DNA of 64,000 nucleotides from CAUZIZ01 sp965218775 (lineage in GTDB: Bacteria; Acidobacteriota; UBA6911; RPQK01; JAJDTT01), in the NCBI GenBank assembly GCA_965218775.1, contig CBDCLS010000006.1, forward strand, positions 1,488,001 through 1,552,000, in the 5' to 3' direction. Below, piece after piece: positions 24,132-32,847 of this stretch. Within the stretch, counting starts at the first letter, position 1. Each line of letters begins with the position of its first letter. The translations under genes were made by a program, and so were the position numbers. The notes beneath the pieces were generated by a model, which worked only from the letters and a program-made list of their open reading frames with translations, searched no databases and had not been told where the DNA came from.

Positions 24132-26276
24132 ATGAAGATGAGCTTTAACAAGGTATTGGTGGCGTGTGTTTTCTCTCTGATCTCGGTGGTATCTCTCAGG
24201 AGCCACCACGAGATCTGGAACACCATCGCGCCCTTCACGGCCCGAGACTTCGTGGGGGATCAAACCGTGGTCCACCAGCTTTCCGACCTCGGCGAGTTCT
24301 CGGTCCGGCTGCTTCAGTGGACGGGTACCGACCGGGATGCTGCCTTGATGCAGGGCAGGATCAAGAGGCAGATTGGGACCTACTACCAACGCTGGGCGGG
24401 ACTGAAGGACGAGGCCCCGACCCTGGAGGAGATTTTCAAGTTCACTCGCGAAAATTATTCGGCTCTTCAGTGTCCCCAACTCATCAAGCTCGAGGTTGGA
24501 AATGGGATGATCCAGCTCTTGAAGTCTCCAAAGCCCTTGGAGCTGATGGGACTTGGAACTACGAGCGTCCCCATCGTGATACAGAACTCGGGATCCGAGA
24601 GCGTCAAGGTTGAGCTTCGCTCCACCTCGGACGATGTGGAGATCGAGCCGATAACGGTGCGCTTGAACCCAGGAGAGAGCGCAGGACGCTTCCTGACCGT
24701 TTCCGCGGCCGGGTATCAAGCCGACTTGATTCGCTTCCAGGTAGCAGAGAACGCCGAGGTCTCCGTGCCGACGAGGGTTCGAAAGATGAGCCGACTCAAG
24801 GTCCGAGTCCTGGACGAGAAGGGAAGTGAGACGCCGGCTCGAATCTATCTCACCGGATCGGATGCCAGACGTCACACGCCTCTGGAGGCTCTGCCCCGGA
24901 TCACCAATGCCGACTACGGCCAGCCCTATGGAGGCGAGTACTACTTCTACACGGAGGGCCGCTTCAACTTGAACCTTCCTGCTGGAGAGACTCTGCTGGA
25001 AGTGGTCAAGGGGCTCGAGTACGCTCCGCTGGAGAAGCGGTTCCAGATGCCGAATTCGGGCGAGAAAGAAGTCGTAATTCGATTGAGTCGTCCCTACAAC
25101 ATGGGCGCCAAGGGTTGGTTTTCCGGCGACATTCACATCCACGCGAATCTGTTCGGCGACACCCTGATACGACCCGATGACGTGATGCGGATTACCAAGG
25201 CCGAGGACCTGAACATCCCCCACCTCCTGGCCTGCAACGACACCGACGGGTCCATCACGGATCTGAAATACTTCGAGGGCAAGCCCCACCGCTTGTCGGA
25301 AGAGAACTACATCATCTATGTCAACCAGGAGATGCGAAACCTCAGGGTGTACGGACACATGGCCTTCTTGAATCTCAAGGAATTCGTCCATCCTTCCTAT
25401 ACTGGTTGGCCTCGTACCGATCAGCCCTTTGACTATCCGCCCAACTACAATCTGGCTGTCGCGGCTCAGAAACAGGGAGCTGCCGTCACCTACGTGCATC
25501 CCGGTGCCACCCAGGAGTACCCGGTGGACATTGCATTGGGTGTGGCCGAGACCATCGATGTCATGTGTCAGGGAGACGAAGAGAAGAACACGGCTGACTG
25601 GTACCGGCTGCTGAACTGCGGCTTCAAGTGTGGCATCTCAGCCGGAACCGACTGTTTCCTGAACGCCCCCTATCACCTTCTGGCCGGAGCTGGCCGAGTG
25701 TACGTACAGACCGGGCCCAAGCTGACCTATCAGGGATGGATCGATGCCTACCGTGAGGGAAAGAGTTTCGCCTCCAACGCGCCTTTGTTGGATTTCAGCG
25801 TCGATGGAAAGGGAGCTGGAGCGGAGATCCGTTGGAGCTCAGGTTCCCGTAAGGTCCGCGTGGAGGCTCGGGCTGTCTCGCATGTTCCCATGAAGAGCCT
25901 CGAGGTTGTGGTCAATGGTCAGCCTGTCTTCACGCAGAAGGCCAGCGCCGACGGGAAGACGGCACAGCTCTCCAAAGAGGTTGAGTTGACAGATAGCTCC
26001 TGGATTGCCGTCCGAGTTCGCGGAGAAGCCCATCGTATGGTGCCCAACGACAAAACGCTCTACGCTCATACCAGCCCGGTCTACTGCTACCGTGCGGATC
26101 GCCCCATCCACTTCCGCGAAGACGCCGAATACTTCATCGAGAAAATCGATGTCCTCCTCGGGAACCTTGACCGCAACGGACTGTTCAAAGATGCGGCCCA
26201 GAAGCAGGAGGTCGTGGACTTGTTCCACAAGGGACAGAATGTCTATCGGAAGATTGTCAAAGAAGCTGAGCGGTAG
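24132..26276 (+). CDS. CehA/McbA-type metallohydrolase (PHP superfamily), secreted
   Basis: 714 aa from ATG 24132 (GGGAGG 9 bases upstream). A signal peptide (LVACVFSLISVVSLRS) is followed by a long N-terminal section with an immunoglobulin-like domain (about 150-230) and a carboxypeptidase-regulatory-like domain. The catalytic PHP-like domain starts near residue 330 with SGDIHIHANLFGD (metal-binding His pair) and continues with TYVHPGATQEYP and SAGTDCFLN. The named founders are carbaryl and methylcarbamate hydrolases, but most secreted relatives in Acidobacteriota and Planctomycetota have unknown substrates. It is convergent with the nucleotide-transporter-like gene, with a MITE-like repeat in between. 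Confidence 0.8.
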   Translation: MKMSFNKVLVACVFSLISVVSLRSHHEIWNTIAPFTARDFVGDQTVVHQLSDLGEFSVRLLQWTGTDRDAALMQGRIKRQIGTYYQRWAGLKDEAPTLEEIFKFTRENYSALQCPQLIKLEVGNGMIQLLKSPKPLELMGLGTTSVPIVIQNSGSESVKVELRSTSDDVEIEPITVRLNPGESAGRFLTVSAAGYQADLIRFQVAENAEVSVPTRVRKMSRLKVRVLDEKGSETPARIYLTGSDARRHTPLEALPRITNADYGQPYGGEYYFYTEGRFNLNLPAGETLLEVVKGLEYAPLEKRFQMPNSGEKEVVIRLSRPYNMGAKGWFSGDIHIHANLFGDTLIRPDDVMRITKAEDLNIPHLLACNDTDGSITDLKYFEGKPHRLSEENYIIYVNQEMRNLRVYGHMAFLNLKEFVHPSYTGWPRTDQPFDYPPNYNLAVAAQKQGAAVTYVHPGATQEYPVDIALGVAETIDVMCQGDEEKNTADWYRLLNCGFKCGISAGTDCFLNAPYHLLAGAGRVYVQTGPKLTYQGWIDAYREGKSFASNAPLLDFSVDGKGAGAEIRWSSGSRKVRVEARAVSHVPMKSLEVVVNGQPVFTQKASADGKTAQLSKEVELTDSSWIAVRVRGEAHRMVPNDKTLYAHTSPVYCYRADRPIHFREDAEYFIEKIDVLLGNLDRNGLFKDAAQKQEVVDLFHKGQNVYRKIVKEAER

Positions 26277-26280
26277 GAGA

Positions 26281-26505
26281 TTCCAAGATACAAGGTACAA
26301 GATACAAACAAATCTCAAGTTCCAAATCACAAGCACCAAACGAAGGCAAGGAATCAACTTGTGAGCTCTGTTGTCGGAGTGCAAGCAGTCCCCGATTTGA
26401 GCACTATCTCAGTTGGTTTGTGACTTGGAGCTTGTGAGTTGGAATTTGTTTGTATCTTGTGTCTTGTATCTTGTAATTTTCTTCAGCTTGTATCTTGTGA
26501 TTTTC
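26281..26505. mobile_element. Gene-less relative of the four-helix-bundle element
   Basis: The left arm 26281-26340 is built of CCAAGATACAAGGTACAAG, ATACAAACAAATCTCAAG and CACAAGCACCAAAC. The right arm 26419-26487 is its approximate reverse complement (TTGTTTGTATCTTGTGTCTT). The ends match those of the element at 55488-56106, but no gene is inside. It lies between convergent genes. Confidence 0.75.
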
Positions 26506-26512
26506 TTAAGCC

Positions 26513-27847
26513 CTAAGCTTCCTTCGTCAATTCCTTGTGTTTCCGAAAGATGCCCAGACAGACCCCCAACCAGATCACTACGAAGCCCAGGTTTACCAGA
26601 GCGAAAGCCCCAGCCCCGAAGGCGAGGCTTGTGCCGATGAACACGACGCCCGCTTGCAGAGCATCACCGGAGCGTCCGAAGAAGGTATCGATGGCGGCCT
26701 TGGCTTTGTATTTCACTTCTCGCGAAGTAGGTAGAAACAGGGCATGACGGACCGTGTTGTTTAGTGAGTAGTCAAAGCTGTTCTCGCCAACCTTCCCGAG
26801 TCGTATGACGTTTAGGATGGGCTGAATCGCCGCCACTCCGTAGGTACACAGCGAGATGATTGGCCCGACGAAAAGAGAACCGCGAACCCCCAGATACTTG
26901 AAGAACCGCGATACCAGGAAGCTCTGGATCAAGAAAGTCAGAAGGTTTACCCAACTGTGGAAAGAAGCGTAGAACGCGCCGATGTAGTTGCCCCGCTGGT
27001 CCTGCAGTGCCTCTCCCGATCCGATCTCGGAAACTGAGGCCTGCTCAACCATGTAGCCCAGGACAAACTCGCCTACCGTGTTCACCAGATTCAAGAGCAG
27101 CACGTGGAAGGCGATTAGCATCAGGTAGCGGTTCCGCATCACGAGCTTGAAGCTGCCCTCTTTGCTCAGATGCTCCTTCGCCTTTTTTGCCTCTTCAGAC
27201 CCTCGCCGCGCTTCCTGCTGGTTTATGATGAGCGTCAACAGAATGAACACCCCTAATAAAGCAGAAGCCAGCGTCATCAACCAGTAGGGGCCCGTTACCT
27301 CGAACAGAGCTGCGTCCACCCTGGATCCCACCCAGGCACCGAGAGTACCGCCGATACCTATGATCGGAAACAGCCTCTTGCCCTGTTCCTCAGTGTAGAT
27401 ATCATTGGCGAAGGCCCAGAACTGGCTCACCACCATGAAACTGAACACCCCGAGCCAGATAAAGTAGGCTATCCCGACTTCCATGCCCGCCTGGCCGGCA
27501 AAGATGAAAAACACAAGATTGGAGATGAAGAAGAGCGTCATTCCCGAGAGCAGCCAGACCCGGTTGACCCTCGCCGCAAAGGCTCCGTAGGCGGGCACGA
27601 CGAAGACGAACGCGAGGGCCTGGGCAGCACTCGAATAGCTCTTTATTATTGCTCCTGCCTGAGAAAGAATCAGGGCCTCCCGGACCGGTTTGAGGATGGA
27701 ATAGAGGCCCATCAGGATAAAGGCATTCAACAACAGCAGTAGAAGTGTCGTGCCCTCACCGGGCTGGACCTTGCTGAATAGAGAGAGGAACCTTTCCAGG
27801 ATGTTTTTCTTCTGATCAGCTGGGGGCGTAGAATTAGGGTCCGACAT
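26513..27847 (-). CDS. Nucleotide-transporter-like (Npt/ATP-ADP translocase family) membrane protein
   Basis: 444 aa with about 12 membrane helices. ATG 27847 is chosen; the frame opens at 27895. Seen: N-terminal FSKVQPGEGTTLLLLLLNAFILMGLYSILKPVREALIL, which is characteristic of the TLC/Npt family, the FWAFANDIYTEEQGKRLFPIIGIGG segment, and PTSREVKYKAKAAIDTFFGR near the C-terminus. Family members in obligate intracellular bacteria exchange ATP for ADP. Free-living relatives such as this one lack a proven substrate, so energy parasitism should not be assumed. Confidence 0.8.
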   Translation of the reverse strand: MSDPNSTPPADQKKNILERFLSLFSKVQPGEGTTLLLLLLNAFILMGLYSILKPVREALILSQAGAIIKSYSSAAQALAFVFVVPAYGAFAARVNRVWLLSGMTLFFISNLVFFIFAGQAGMEVGIAYFIWLGVFSFMVVSQFWAFANDIYTEEQGKRLFPIIGIGGTLGAWVGSRVDAALFEVTGPYWLMTLASALLGVFILLTLIINQQEARRGSEEAKKAKEHLSKEGSFKLVMRNRYLMLIAFHVLLLNLVNTVGEFVLGYMVEQASVSEIGSGEALQDQRGNYIGAFYASFHSWVNLLTFLIQSFLVSRFFKYLGVRGSLFVGPIISLCTYGVAAIQPILNVIRLGKVGENSFDYSLNNTVRHALFLPTSREVKYKAKAAIDTFFGRSGDALQAGVVFIGTSLAFGAGAFALVNLGFVVIWLGVCLGIFRKHKELTKEA

Positions 27848-27925
27848 GTGGAGCCTAGGATAACTTCCTGGCGCCGATTGCGAAAGCCACTTCAACCTTT
27901 TGCGACGACTTCGCGCAGATCTCTA

Positions 27926-28387
27926 ATGCATTTTTTCAGGCACTTTGCGGCACCTTTCTCTGACGTGCGGAATCACTGGACCCTGCTGGTCCTTCTAGTC
28001 GCATTTTGGATGGGATGCGGGCCGGGCGAGTTGAGAATCGAGACGCTGCCTGAGGGAAAGGTGCTGCACGGATACCGTGTGGAGTCGGTTTCGGGTGTCC
28101 GGGATGGGGACAAGCTCGAAGCTCAGGTCCTCTTGGTTGCTGGCTCCGACAGCTTGGATATGCAGCTGCGATTTCGCATTGGTGTGCCCACCAGACTTGA
28201 GTGGGGTCGTTACCGTTGGAGTCAGGTGGGAGGGATCCAGGAAGGTACCGTCAGCGAGAAGTCCGTTACGTTCCTGGGAGGACAGTCTGACCGGCCCAAT
28301 CTGGGAGGAGTCTTCGAACTGCGGTCTCCGGACGGCGTGCCACAGTACCGAGTGCGGCTGCCCACCGTCGAGGTGGGGAGGCCTTGA
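27926..28387 (+). CDS. Small lipoprotein of unknown function
   Basis: 153 aa, divergent from the transporter gene. A hydrophobic signal (LLVLLVAFWMGC) ends in a plausible lipobox Cys near residue 31. The mature part is about 120 residues, predicted beta-rich, with no recognised motif. ATG 27926 is selected because it begins directly before the signal peptide. Confidence 0.6.
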   Translation: MHFFRHFAAPFSDVRNHWTLLVLLVAFWMGCGPGELRIETLPEGKVLHGYRVESVSGVRDGDKLEAQVLLVAGSDSLDMQLRFRIGVPTRLEWGRYRWSQVGGIQEGTVSEKSVTFLGGQSDRPNLGGVFELRSPDGVPQYRVRLPTVEVGRP

Positions 28388-28420
28388 GCTGCCGCCGGTC
28401 ACCGCAAATGAAGTTTCAGA

Positions 28421-29299
28421 TCAATCCACGGTCGCAGTATCCAGCTTCCCCTTCTCCCGGGCCACGCCGATGATCATCAATTCGAGCGCCTGGCTGTCGG
28501 AGCTGCCCAGTGAGTGCACCTCGTTCAGCAGAACGGGAACAGCGTCTCCCACCGCGAGGCTGGCGGATTCTTCATTCGCGGCTCCCCCCAACCGGAAACT
28601 ACCGGTGCCCTTCATGACGTAGAAGACCTCTTCGACCCCCTCGTGCCGGTGCCGGCCAACCGAAGTGCCAGGAGGGAGGAGCAGGTGATCTATGTAGGCC
28701 CAGTTGGTCGAGAAGACCTCGGGTTGCAGAACTCGCCGATAATGGACGGTTCCTGTTCCTCCGTGGAGTTCCTGAAACGGCTTGAGTAAGTCCTGCTTGA
28801 GTCGGATGGTGATGAAGACCGGGATGGGATCTTTGGGAACGCCCACGCGATCGTCGTCTAGATTGAAGGCGTCATACTTGCCCTTCACGCTGGACACGGC
28901 GATATTCAGCCACTCGGTTGGCCGATCGGTGGGATTGTAGATGCCGTGGGAGTGGCCCATCAGACAGGGCGCTCCCGCCGGACCTTGCACCAGCGATGTC
29001 CGTCCGTCGATGGTGAACTCGGCTGCGTTGTCCAGGATGACGTACATCTCCTCTATCTTGTTGTGGAAATGATGGCCGATTCCCCCCTTGGGCTGGAGGA
29101 CCCCACGATGGACAAAGAGCAGATTGGTGTTGAGGGCAAAGCGGTCCACCAGCCCCATATAGCCCATCTCTCCAGCTCCGCCGTGGACCCCTTTCCTGTA
29201 GGTGTAGCTTTCCGGTGTAGAGTGTCTGATGCGCTCGACGAGTGACTCTCCGGCCAGCACGGGCGTGACCAGCAAGAAGGCCAATAGTGAGATTTTCAT
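28421..29299 (-). CDS. Secreted two-cupin-domain protein
   Basis: 292 aa from ATG 29299 (AAAGGAGAAG 6 bases upstream). A short signal peptide (LLAFLLVTPVLAGE) is followed by two cupin barrels: the first with GGIGHHFHNKIEEMYVIL (metal-binding HxH...E), the second with GTSVGRHRHEGVEEVFYVMKGTG and HSLG. The double metal motif suggests a metal-dependent sugar-acid, oxalate or quercetin-type enzyme or binding protein, acting outside the cytoplasm. The substrate is unknown. The DUF488 gene ends just upstream in the same direction. Confidence 0.8.
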   Translation of the reverse strand: MKISLLAFLLVTPVLAGESLVERIRHSTPESYTYRKGVHGGAGEMGYMGLVDRFALNTNLLFVHRGVLQPKGGIGHHFHNKIEEMYVILDNAAEFTIDGRTSLVQGPAGAPCLMGHSHGIYNPTDRPTEWLNIAVSSVKGKYDAFNLDDDRVGVPKDPIPVFITIRLKQDLLKPFQELHGGTGTVHYRRVLQPEVFSTNWAYIDHLLLPPGTSVGRHRHEGVEEVFYVMKGTGSFRLGGAANEESASLAVGDAVPVLLNEVHSLGSSDSQALELMIIGVAREKGKLDTATVD

Positions 29300-29322
29300 G
29301 GGAACTTCTCCTTTAACGAAGC

Positions 29323-29673
29323 TCACAGAAGGTTGAGCACATACTCTTTCAATGCCACGGCGTTGTTCAGTTTGGTTTCTTTCGAACTGAAGAGAAACGT
29401 AGCCGGGTTGCTTCCTATGTGTTCGTGCAGCATCGATACCGCCTCAGGATTGGAGGAGAGCTCAGCGAAATACCGGCGCTTGAACTCCTGCCACTTGGCG
29501 GGTTCATGGTTGTACCAACGCCTTAACTCTGTCGAAGGTGAGAGCTCCTTGGGCCAGAGATCGATACTCGCGGCTTTTTTCGTCAATCCCCTGGGCCAGA
29601 GGCGGTCGACCAGGATGCGAACGCCATCGTCCACTTCGGGTTTCTCGTACACGCGTTTGATCCGGATCGGCAT
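29323..29673 (-). CDS. DUF488 family protein
   Basis: 116 aa, typical length. The opening IKRVYEKPEVDDGVRILVDRLWPRGLTK is diagnostic of DUF488, followed by LSPSTELRRWYNHEPAKWQEFKRRY. GGCGGGG precedes the ATG. Function is unestablished; some relatives contain a conserved Cys, which is not seen here. It lies in a cluster with the oxidoreductase and cupin genes on the same strand. Confidence 0.9.
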   Translation of the reverse strand: MPIRIKRVYEKPEVDDGVRILVDRLWPRGLTKKAASIDLWPKELSPSTELRRWYNHEPAKWQEFKRRYFAELSSNPEAVSMLHEHIGSNPATFLFSSKETKLNNAVALKEYVLNLL

Positions 29674-29706
29674 CGATCCCCGCCGAAAGTAGTTGGCCTG
29701 GACGAC

Positions 29707-30750
29707 TCAACCGCTGCGGACCACCAACTCCCGATCTTCACCTTCCAAGGGAAGGTTCACCCAGGCACCCGAGCGGGCGTGAGAGACGTGGAAGCCGGCG
29801 ATTGCTTCCAGCGTGTGGACCGCTTCGATGGCTGGATAGGGGAAAGTCGTCGCACCGTCGAGCCACTGGACGATTTCCACGACGGCCACATCCATTGAGG
29901 TGGCCAGAGCTCGGGGGCTGGGCCAGTCGTCTTGTCGTCCGTCCCAGTACTCGACTTTCACGGCGTCACCTCCGGTAGAAGCCCTACCCTCGGTGCCGTT
30001 GAGTGCGATGAGCATGGGGACGCTGGCGTAGTCCGACGCATCCACCGTGGTGATCAGACCACCCTCCAGGCGCATCAGACCCCACCCTCCCGGGTCCTGA
30101 AAATCCGATCCCCGGCAGTCGGGCTTCCCCGCCAGGTCCAGAGTCGCTGAAACGGCTTCGACTCGGCGACCGGTGATCATGTAGATGGCATCGAAGACGT
30201 GGGTGCCGACGTTTCCCAGTCGCCCACTGGGCCACTGTGCGGTAACCGAGGTTAGTTCGCCCAGTCCCCCACCGGCAATCAGGTCGCGCAGGCGTCGGTA
30301 GTTGGGATTGAAGCGACGGTTGTGGTTGATTGCCAGGAGCGATCCGGCTTTCTCGCAGGCTGTGACCATGTTTTCTCCGGCCGCCACCGTAGGTGAGATG
30401 GGCTTTTCGCATAAGATCGACCGGATTCCCCGCTGCGCGCAGGCCACGGTGATCTCCTCGTGCACAGGTGTGTAGGTGGCGACGGCGACTATGTCCAGTT
30501 TCTCCTTCTCCAGCATCTCCTGCCAATCGGCATAGGTCTGGATTCCAGTCCGTTGGGTGAAGCGCTCTCGTCGTCCCAGGTCGCGGCTGCTGCCAGCGAC
30601 GACCTCCACTTTGGGATGCTTGGCCAGGGCCTCGATGTGGGTTCCGTCCAAATCTTCTACCAGCTGACCCAGGGCGTCGCCGGAGACCTGGTCCGCACCG
30701 CCGATGTAGCCAAGGCCGACTATGGCTGCCCTGTAAGGTGCGTCTGTCAT
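29707..30750 (-). CDS. Gfo/Idh/MocA-family oxidoreductase
   Basis: 347 aa; GGGAGGAAG lies 5 bases upstream of the ATG. An N-terminal Rossmann fold (AAIVGLGYIGGADQV) and the EKPISPTVAAGENM segment (EKP motif with catalytic Lys) mark the family, with a C-terminal alpha/beta domain (GRLGNVGTHVFDAIYMITG). It probably oxidises or reduces a sugar, inositol or sugar acid with NAD(P). Substrate is not assignable. It is the first gene of a run of three on the minus strand. Confidence 0.9.
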   Translation of the reverse strand: MTDAPYRAAIVGLGYIGGADQVSGDALGQLVEDLDGTHIEALAKHPKVEVVAGSSRDLGRRERFTQRTGIQTYADWQEMLEKEKLDIVAVATYTPVHEEITVACAQRGIRSILCEKPISPTVAAGENMVTACEKAGSLLAINHNRRFNPNYRRLRDLIAGGGLGELTSVTAQWPSGRLGNVGTHVFDAIYMITGRRVEAVSATLDLAGKPDCRGSDFQDPGGWGLMRLEGGLITTVDASDYASVPMLIALNGTEGRASTGGDAVKVEYWDGRQDDWPSPRALATSMDVAVVEIVQWLDGATTFPYPAIEAVHTLEAIAGFHVSHARSGAWVNLPLEGEDRELVVRSG

Positions 30751-30946
30751 TTATCTTCCTCCCGTTTACTCTTCCGCTAATGGATTGATGGCTCTCTCAG
30801 CGCCGATTGTACTCGAACTGGCCACAAAATCAGAGTGGGCTGAAGCCATTTTCCGGCCGAACACCACGGTTGAAGCATTCGCTGCATTTGCAAAGGAATG
30901 AGCCAGCTTGATATCATTTTATCCTAACCGATATCAGGAGGACGTC

Positions 30947-31177
30947 ATGGTTCGAACGGTGATTTTTTTAGATGAGAGCGACAAGCACTGGCTGGACCGC
31001 AAGTCCGCCGAAGACGGTGTACCGATGACGCAGATTGTTCGAGAGGCGGTCCAACTGCTCCGCCAGCAAGATCGAGTATCAAGTCGCGAGTTTGAAAGGC
31101 TGGTAGAGCAGACCTCAGGTCTGTGGAAGCAGGGTGACGGTCTAGTTTATCAGGAGCGCCTCCGGGGTGAGTGGTGA
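30947..31177 (+). CDS. VapB-type ribbon-helix-helix antitoxin
   Basis: 76 aa. The AGGAGG at 30936 fixes the start at ATG 30947. The ribbon-helix-helix pattern is MVRTVIFLDESDKHWLDRKSAEDGVPMTQIVREAVQ, with a C-terminal toxin-binding tail rich in Arg, Gln and Trp. It is expected to bind its own promoter and neutralise the PIN toxin encoded immediately downstream, with which it overlaps by 11 bases. Confidence 0.8.
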   Translation: MVRTVIFLDESDKHWLDRKSAEDGVPMTQIVREAVQLLRQQDRVSSREFERLVEQTSGLWKQGDGLVYQERLRGEW

Positions 31178-31544
31178 GCCGGTCCTCTTAGACTCCGTCA
31201 TTCTGATCGACCACTTCAATGGAATCGAGGTCGCTACTCAGTATCTGAGAGAGGTCTCCGATCGAGCCAGTATATCTGTCATCACTCGGGCGGAAGTGCT
31301 CACTGGTTTTGCAGGCGACGATCTAGCATCTGCTTGTGCCTTGCTCGATTGCTTCCCTCTTTTAACGATTGACCGCGCTGTTGCCGACTTTGCTGCAGAG
31401 CTTCGCAGGGCCCACGGCTGGCGTCTTCCCGATGCATTCCAGGTGGCAGTAGCTCGTCAGCACGGCCTCTTTCTGGCCACCCGTGATATCGATCACTTTC
31501 CCCCCGGCCGGTTTGACTTTGCGCGAATACCCTACTCACTCTAA
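31167..31544 (+). CDS. vapC: VapC-type PIN-domain toxin
   Basis: 125 aa from GTG 31167, overlapping the antitoxin gene. PIN-domain acidic residues are visible in LLDSVILIDHF (Asp), TRAEVLTGF (Glu), LPDAFQVAVA (Asp) and TRDIDHF (Asp). Such enzymes are Mg-dependent ribonucleases, often cutting tRNA or rRNA. The overlap with a ribbon-helix-helix gene makes a type II toxin-antitoxin operon very likely. Confidence 0.85.
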   Translation: MSGEPVLLDSVILIDHFNGIEVATQYLREVSDRASISVITRAEVLTGFAGDDLASACALLDCFPLLTIDRAVADFAAELRRAHGWRLPDAFQVAVARQHGLFLATRDIDHFPPGRFDFARIPYSL

Positions 31545-31631
31545 GCTGACACTTCGCCCTGAAATAGGCTGGAGACCACCGCCACAAACCCCGAGGTTGA
31601 CGCTCGATCAAAGCGTGGGTAGAGTGCGAAA

Positions 31632-32847
31632 ACGAATTACAAGAGCCTGTTCGCAGCTGCCATCTGTGCCTTCCTGATGCTTTCGGCCCAAGCCAAGGAG
31701 AAGGTCATGATCCTGAGCTGGGGTGATGTCATCTGGCAGCACCGTGGCGAGGGGACCGCCCAGCTGGACACCCCAGACAAGGTTCGCGAGGCTGCCCGGA
31801 TCTGGAAGACCAGGGGAGTCACGAAGGTCTTGTTCCGGGTGGATGACTTTCGAATCATCCTTTTCCACGAGATCAAGGTCGCTCCCAACAACCCCTACAT
31901 TCAGGAATGGGCTAAGGTTTCCAAGAGGGCCTGGGATGAAGGACTTCTGAAGGTTGCCGTCGAAGCCATCCACCAAGAGGGCATGAAAGTCGACATGTGG
32001 GTCACGATCTTCGACGAGGGCGCCCCCCCTGATGTCCTTTACTCGGACTCTGCCTTCTTCTCCTGGCAGTCCCGTTTTACAAAGGAAAACCCTCAATACC
32101 TTGCCTGCGATCGGTCCATCACTCCGAATCAACGGAAGCACCACTGGGGTGAATTGGAGTGGGCCTATCCCGAGGCGAGGAGCTACATGTTGGACGTGAT
32201 TCGGGCCTTCTCCGATCCTTTTGATTTCGATGGGGTCTTCTTGAGTGTGCGTTCGCATGCGCCTCCAGCCGAGCATGCCGATCAGTTTGGGTTCAATGAA
32301 CCCGTGGTGAGGGAGCTTCAGCGAAGATATGGCAAGAACATCCTTCAGACCAGCTTTGATCTCGAGAAGTGGAGAGATCTCCGGGGCGAGTATTTCACCA
32401 CCTTTCTGAGCGAAGTCAAGAAACACGTTCAGAGTAAGGGACAGACCCTTTCTATCGGGGTGGCTCAGGGAGACTACGTCGGTCCTCCTTTCGGCAATAT
32501 GAAGCTGCAGTGGCGGCGGCCTGGTCATCGGTCACATCACCAACGAAAGAGCCCGCTATCCAAATCGGACCCAGAGGGCAATGGGGTACATCCATAATCA
32601 GGAAGAGGGAGTGGGGCTTCCACCCATTGAGGAAGCCGTGCGAGATGACTACGGCCCGCTTTGCCGGAAGCATGGAGTCGGACTCTACCTGGAGCCGCGC
32701 AGCTTCAATCTCAGGTTCGAACATCCCAGCTATGGCAGGGGCAAGCAGGATCCCAAGGAGACTGAGAGGCTCATCCAGGCTTTCGAAGCGGATTCCGGAG
32801 TGAAGGGGATTCTCTACAGCTACGGCGAGGTGATGAAGAACCCTTGA
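31632..32847 (+). pseudogene. Frameshifted secreted TIM-barrel/glycosidase-like protein
   Basis: The frame from ATG 31677 reads KVMILSWGDVIWQHRGEG, WVTIFDEGAPPDVLY and FDFDGVFLSVRSHAPP up to about 32513. Then a single extra base (TGGCGGCGGCCTG) moves the gene into the next frame (GGLVIGHITNERARYP, GYIHNQEEGV, FNLRFEHPSYGRGK), which ends at TGA 32847. Upstream of 31677 the frame encodes a good signal peptide (NYKSLFAAAICAFLMLSAQA) whose natural start is ACG at 31632, apparently a mutated ATG. Total coding length would be about 400 aa. It is probably a pseudogene or a sequencing error. The fold is guessed from pattern only. Confidence 0.65.

Noticed and set aside
24006..25499. 497-codon open frame on the minus strand
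   Set aside because: It lies fully antisense to the CehA-like gene, has no ribosome site, and its amino-acid pattern is that expected of a reverse-frame shadow.
26513..27847. Evidence of an intracellular, energy-parasitic lifestyle
   Set aside because: Npt-like transporters also occur in free-living bacteria, and the rest of the gene content is that of a metabolically rich heterotroph.
31608..32528. 306-codon minus-strand frame
   Set aside because: Antisense to the frameshifted secreted gene, without any family pattern or start signal.
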